The notes below the pieces were generated by a model. The model saw only the letters and a program-made list of their open reading frames with translations, was not told the DNA's origin and did not search any database. From Nevskia sp. (lineage in GTDB: Bacteria > Pseudomonadota > Gammaproteobacteria > Nevskiales > Nevskiaceae): DNA of 45,903 bases. The stretch lies in contig JADHNH010000017.1 of the NCBI GenBank assembly GCA_016779605.1, positions 1 through 45,903 of the forward strand, written 5' to 3'. Below, piece by piece: positions 42,225-45,903 of this stretch (positions are counted from its first letter, which is position 1; each line of letters opens with the position of its first letter). A program made the position numbers and the translations under genes.

Positions 42225-43322
42225 TCAGGCGGCCAGGTTCAGCAGCGGCCGCTTGTTCAGCCGCTTCAGCGCCGGCAGCACCTGCTGCGAGAACAGCCGC
42301 AGGTTGTGCTCGGCCGTGTCCCAGGGCATGCCGGCGTAGGAGAACACGCCGACGAACGAGCCGCCGTGGGTCTTGTCCAGCACGTTGACGATCTTGTCGT
42401 AGCACATCTGCGGCGTGCCCCACACCTGGATGCTCATGAAGAACTCGATCATCTCGTCCACGCCGCCCGGCCGCGAGGAGCGTGCCTGGATCTCGCGGTA
42501 GGTCTCGTAGCCCTTCAGCTTGCTGAAGTGGTCGCCGACCATCTCGTAGTGCTTGACCACGGTACCCCAGTAGCCGCCGATGTACTTGCGCGCCTGCGCC
42601 TCGGCGCGGCCGGCGTCCTCGTCGCAGAACACCCAGGAGGCGATGATCGGCGCCGGCGCCGGGGCGCCGTTCTGCTTCTGGAAGAAGTCGCGGTAGGCGG
42701 CCAGCTCCTTCACCGTGGTCTCCCAGGGCTTCTGCGGGATCACCAGCACGCCGGCGCCGAGCCGGGCCATGATCTCGAACGACTCCGGGCTCACCGCCGC
42801 GGCGTAGGTGCGGCCCTTGAAGCTCTTGAACGGGCGCGGGCGGATGTCGCGGCGCGCCTGCTTGATCAGGCGGCCGTCGTACTCGCAGTAGCCGGTTTCC
42901 AGGCCCTTGATGATCATGTCGGCGGCTTCCATGAAGTACTCGCGCGAGTCGTTCTGGTCCACGCCGAAGCCCTCGAACTCCACCCGGCCCAGGCCGCGGC
43001 CCATGCCCAGGATGAAGCGGCCGTCGCTCATGTTGTCGAGCATCGCGATTTCCTCGGCCACCCGCATCGGGTCGTGCCAGGGCAGCACGATCACCATCGA
43101 GCCGAGCTGCGCGGTCGGGCAGCGGCCGGCGCAATAGGACAGGAACTGCGTCACGTCGGGGCACATCGTGTAATCGGTGAAGTGGTGCTCCACGCCCCAG
43201 ATCGAGTCGAAGCCGAGCTTCTGCACCGCCATCTCGGCCAGCCGCAGGTCGCGCTGGTAGACCTCGTGGTCGCTGCGGGTGGTGGTCGGGTTCTGGAAAA
43301 TTGCGGCGTAGCCTACGTCCAT
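42225..43322 (-). CDS. LLM-class flavin-dependent monooxygenase
   Basis: The 365-residue protein is a bacterial-luciferase-like TIM-barrel oxidoreductase. Features are LGFDSIWGVEHHFTDYTMCPDVTQFLSYCAGRC (residues ~36-68), LPWHDPMRVAEEIAMLDNMSDGRFILGMGRGLGRVEFEGFGVD (FMN-phosphate and substrate region), and the C-terminal VWGTPQMCYDKI typical of the class. It would use FMNH2 and oxygen on a carbonyl or aromatic substrate, which is not determinable here. A ribosome site GAGGA lies just upstream of the ATG at 43322. It is coupled to the TetR gene. Confidence 0.93.
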   Translation of the reverse strand: MDVGYAAIFQNPTTTRSDHEVYQRDLRLAEMAVQKLGFDSIWGVEHHFTDYTMCPDVTQFLSYCAGRCPTAQLGSMVIVLPWHDPMRVAEEIAMLDNMSDGRFILGMGRGLGRVEFEGFGVDQNDSREYFMEAADMIIKGLETGYCEYDGRLIKQARRDIRPRPFKSFKGRTYAAAVSPESFEIMARLGAGVLVIPQKPWETTVKELAAYRDFFQKQNGAPAPAPIIASWVFCDEDAGRAEAQARKYIGGYWGTVVKHYEMVGDHFSKLKGYETYREIQARSSRPGGVDEMIEFFMSIQVWGTPQMCYDKIVNVLDKTHGGSFVGVFSYAGMPWDTAEHNLRLFSQQVLPALKRLNKRPLLNLAA

Positions 43323-43381
43323 GATTCCTCCTCAAGCAGGTTTATGGTGTCGCGCGGGCCCTGAGCCGGGGACCCGCTGAT

Positions 43382-43414
43382 AAATCATAGTGCACTATGA
43401 TTTCCAAGTGCACT
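43382..43414. promoter_or_regulatory. 22-bp perfect palindrome plus second half-copy (candidate TetR operator)
   Basis: Bases 43382-43403 read the same on both strands (AAATCATAGTG and its complement). A second AGTGCACT core follows at 43407-43414, with imperfect flanks. A -10-like TATGAT occurs inside the palindrome on both strands (leftward 43384-43389, rightward 43396-43401), so one protein could control the divergent LLM/TetR operon and the gene at 43559. The rest of this 236-bp gap is GC-rich, with palindromes GGCCGGC|GCCGGCC (43439-43452) and an alternating GC tract near 43455-43474. Confidence 0.75.
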
Positions 43415-43558
43415 ACTTAATCCTACTTTACTACGGCCGGCCGGCGCCGGCCAGTGCGCGCGCGCATGCGCGCGGCGCCGCGCCCCGCAATAATTGAGGC
43501 TTCGAGACCGGCGCGCGGCCGACCCGCGCACTGCCCCACCCTTGCCAAGGAATCGACG

Positions 43559-45903
43559 ATGTCCGCCATGCCGCGCCGGCTCGCCGCGCTGACCTTCCTG
43601 CTGCTGCCCTTGCTGGCGCAGGGCCAGAGCGCGGCGCCGGTGCCGCTGCCGGATCTTTCCTGGCGCCTGCTGGGGCCGTTCCGCGCGGGCTGGAGCACGG
43701 TCGCCACGGGCATCCCCGACCGGCCGGACACCTTCCTGTTCGGCGCCGCCGGCGGCGGCGTGTGGATGACGCGCAACGCCGGCCTGAGCTGGCAGCCGGT
43801 GTCCGACGCCGCCGGCATCGAATCGGTCGGGGCGTTGGCGATCGCGCCCGCCAACGCCGACGTGATCTACGCCGGCGGCGGCCAGCCGGAGCCGCGCTAC
43901 GACATCGCCGCCGGCGGCGGCATGTACCGCTCGGCCGACGGCGGCAAGACCTGGCAGCACCTGGGGCTGGAGGCGGTGCGCCACATCGGCGCCATCGTGG
44001 TCGATGCGCAGGACCCGGACACGGTGACGGTGGCCGCGCCCGGCCACCTGTTCGGCCCGGACCGCAACCGCGGCATCTACCGCAGCCAGGACGGCGGCAA
44101 GACCTGGGCCCAGGTGCTGTACATCGACGAGCAGACCGGGGTGGTGGACCTGGCGGCGGACCCGGCGCACCCGCAGACGCTGTTCGCCGCAGCCTGGCAC
44201 GCGCGCAACTGGCCCTGGCTGTCGTATTTCGAGCCGATCGCCGGCGACAGCAGCGGCCTGTACAAGTCGCAGGACGGCGGCAGGACCTGGGCGCGGCTCA
44301 ACGGCGCCGGCTGGCCGGGCGGCGCGCTCGGCCGCATCGGCCTGGCGGTGGCCGACACCGCGCAGGGCACGCGCGTCTACGCCGCGGTGGACTCGGAAAG
44401 CGCCGGCGGCATCTGGCGCTCGGACGACGGCGGCGCCAGCTGGCAGCGGGTCAACGCCGACGCCGACACCTTCGGCAACTGGTACTTCGCGCGGCTGACG
44501 GTGGCGCCGGACAACCCCGACACGGTCTACGCCACCGGCCAGTCGATCCGCCGCTCCACCGACGGCGGCAAGACCTTCACCGAGATCAAGGGGGCGCCCG
44601 GCGGCGACGATTACCACAGCCTGTGGATCAACCCGCGGCACCCGGAGCGCTGGGTGGCGGCCAGCGACCAGGGCACCACGGTGAGCCTCGACGGCGGCGC
44701 CAGCTGGAGCGACTGGTACAACCAGCCCACCGGCCAGTTCTACCACCTGGCGGCGGACCAGCGCTTCCCCTACTGGATCTACAGCGGCCAGCAGGACAGC
44801 GGCACGGTGGCGCTGGCAAGCCGCAGCGACTACGGCGCGCTGGGCGCGCGCGACTGGCACCCGGTGGGCGGCGACGAGCGCGACTACGACATTCCCGACC
44901 CGGCGGACCCGCAGATCGTCTACGGCAGCGGCCTGGGCGGGCACGTCTCGCGCTGGGACGCGCGTAGCGGCCAGTCCAGCAACATCTCGCCGTGGCCGGT
45001 GGGCAGCTACGGCAAGCGGCCCGACACGGTGAAATACCGCTATACCTGGATCACGCCGCTGGTGGCCACGCACAAGCCGCCGTACTCGATCCTGCTGGGC
45101 AGCCAGGTGCTGTTCCAGTCCGCCGACCGCGGCACGCATTGGCGCACCATCAGCCCGGACCTCACCGGCAAGCAGGAGGACAGTGCACGGGGCGCGCGCA
45201 ACTGCGCCGGCAGCGTGGCGGTGGCCGACGCGCGCGCCTGCGGCTACGGTGTGATCTACACGATTGCGCCCTCGCCGCTGGCCAACGACGAGATTTGGGT
45301 CGGCACCGACGACGGCTTGGTGCAGCTGACGCGCGACGGCGGCCGGCATTGGCTGGAGGTGACCCCGCCCGGGCTGCCGGCCTGGGCACGCATCGATTCC
45401 ATCGACCCTTCGGCGCTGGCGCCGGGCACCGCCTACGCGGTGGCCGACAACCACCGGCAGGACGATTTCTCGCCGCACGCCTGGCGCACGCGCGACTGGG
45501 GCAAGACCTGGCAGCGCATCGATCAAGGGCTGCCGCCGGATCAGTTCCTGGCGGTGCTGCGGGCCGACCCGCTGCGGCCCGGGCTGCTCTACGCTGGCAG
45601 CGACCGCGGCGTGTACGTCTCGCTCGACGACGGCGCGCATTGGCAGCCGCTGCAGCTCAACCTGCCGGCCGCCTGGGTGCGCGACCTGCTGGTGCACGGC
45701 AACGATCTCATCGCCGCCACCCAGGGCCGCGCCATCTGGGTGCTGGACGACGTCAGCCCGCTGCGCCAGCTGGCGGCGGCAGGGGACGATGGCGCCACCC
45801 GCCTGTTCGCGCCGGCGCCGGCCTGGCGCATCCGCGCCGACAACAACCGCGACACGCCGCCGCCGCCGGAGACGCCGCTCGGCCGCAATCCGCCGGCCGG
45901 GGC
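43559..45903 (+). CDS. Exported Asp-box (sortilin/VPS10-like) beta-propeller protein, 3' end outside the window
   Basis: The visible 781 codons begin with a signal peptide (MSAMPRRLAALTFLLLPLLAQGQSAA). A series of Asp-box repeats follows (S/T-x-D-x-G-x-x-W): SADGGKTW, SQDGGKTW, SQDGGRTW, SDDGGASW, STDGGKTF, SLDGGASW, SADRGTHW, TRDGGRHW, TRDWGKTW and SLDDGAHW. These fold a multi-bladed propeller as in VPS10/sortilin and xyloglucanase-type proteins. The opening SWRLLGPFRAGWSTVATGIPDRPDTFLFGAAGGGVW is typical of large bacterial VPS10-like exported proteins of about 1000 residues. The function is unknown; glycoside hydrolase and peptidase-associated roles are both possible. AAGGA lies 8 nt before the ATG. 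The gene runs off the right edge. Confidence 0.88.
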   Translation, partial: MSAMPRRLAALTFLLLPLLAQGQSAAPVPLPDLSWRLLGPFRAGWSTVATGIPDRPDTFLFGAAGGGVWMTRNAGLSWQPVSDAAGIESVGALAIAPANADVIYAGGGQPEPRYDIAAGGGMYRSADGGKTWQHLGLEAVRHIGAIVVDAQDPDTVTVAAPGHLFGPDRNRGIYRSQDGGKTWAQVLYIDEQTGVVDLAADPAHPQTLFAAAWHARNWPWLSYFEPIAGDSSGLYKSQDGGRTWARLNGAGWPGGALGRIGLAVADTAQGTRVYAAVDSESAGGIWRSDDGGASWQRVNADADTFGNWYFARLTVAPDNPDTVYATGQSIRRSTDGGKTFTEIKGAPGGDDYHSLWINPRHPERWVAASDQGTTVSLDGGASWSDWYNQPTGQFYHLAADQRFPYWIYSGQQDSGTVALASRSDYGALGARDWHPVGGDERDYDIPDPADPQIVYGSGLGGHVSRWDARSGQSSNISPWPVGSYGKRPDTVKYRYTWITPLVATHKPPYSILLGSQVLFQSADRGTHWRTISPDLTGKQEDSARGARNCAGSVAVADARACGYGVIYTIAPSPLANDEIWVGTDDGLVQLTRDGGRHWLEVTPPGLPAWARIDSIDPSALAPGTAYAVADNHRQDDFSPHAWRTRDWGKTWQRIDQGLPPDQFLAVLRADPLRPGLLYAGSDRGVYVSLDDGAHWQPLQLNLPAAWVRDLLVHGNDLIAATQGRAIWVLDDVSPLRQLAAAGDDGATRLFAPAPAWRIRADNNRDTPPPPETPLGRNPPAG

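Noticed and set aside
41464..43335. 623-residue leftward frame suggesting a flavin enzyme-TetR fusion
   Set aside because: Only the TetR part is real in this frame. The first half is an out-of-frame shadow of the LLM monooxygenase, whose own frame ends with a stop at 42225.

Overview
The window is very GC-rich, densely coded chromosome from a Gram-negative bacterium. The mix of minCDE, an exbB-exbD-exbD-tonB cluster, tkt-gap-pgk, holA-proA-nadD-rsfS-rlmH and intergenic hairpins built from GGGAATC-like heptamers suggests a gammaproteobacterium of the Xanthomonadales (Lysobacter/Xanthomonas-like). That placement is inference, not proof. No rRNA, tRNA, CRISPR array, insertion sequence or phage gene was recognised.

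Layout. (1) 1-4595: a catabolic-looking cluster. A YdhR-type monooxygenase and a truncated, possibly nitroreductase-like gene run leftward. A TetR regulator, an unrecognised 372-residue protein and a crotonase run rightward, and the divergent gap holds three inverted repeats. (2) 4602-13978, all leftward: a complete peptide-export operon of the NHLM bacteriocin type. It encodes a cyclic-nucleotide-domain protein, a TolC-like channel, an HlyD-like adaptor, a C39-peptidase ABC exporter and a second long ABC protein. A 67-residue precursor follows, with a double-glycine leader and a Gly/His/Asn/Thr repeat core, and the locus ends in a strong terminator. This is the most interesting part of the window: a candidate secreted peptide system with no recognisable modifying enzyme. 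(3) 14211-18031: a GT-C-like membrane glycosyltransferase, a GNAT acetyltransferase, a DedA-rhodanese fusion and a MerC-like protein. (4) 18121-19999: minE, minD, minC. (5) 20131-23476: circularly permuted ATP-grasp and alpha-E proteins facing a convergent Anbu (proteasome-like) peptidase. (6) 23810-29348: a periplasmic protein, an alpha/beta hydrolase, then holA-proA-nadD-rsfS-rlmH. (7) 29424-36536: transketolase, the TonB energy-transduction operon, gap and pgk. (8) 36547-41286: a small secreted protein, LemA, two TPM-domain proteins, a MoxR ATPase, a GST and a DUF924 protein. (9) 41464-43322: an LLM flavin monooxygenase and its TetR regulator, headed by a 22-bp perfect palindrome. (10) 43559-end: a truncated exported Asp-box (sortilin/VPS10-like) beta-propeller protein.

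A second theme is structural. Five short intergenic gaps (after merC, minC, the ATP-grasp gene, proA and gap) each hold a long imperfect hairpin. Each arm is about four tandem 7-nt units. The unit sequence differs from site to site but the 7-nt period is kept. These look like a family of extragenic elements that separate otherwise tightly packed genes.
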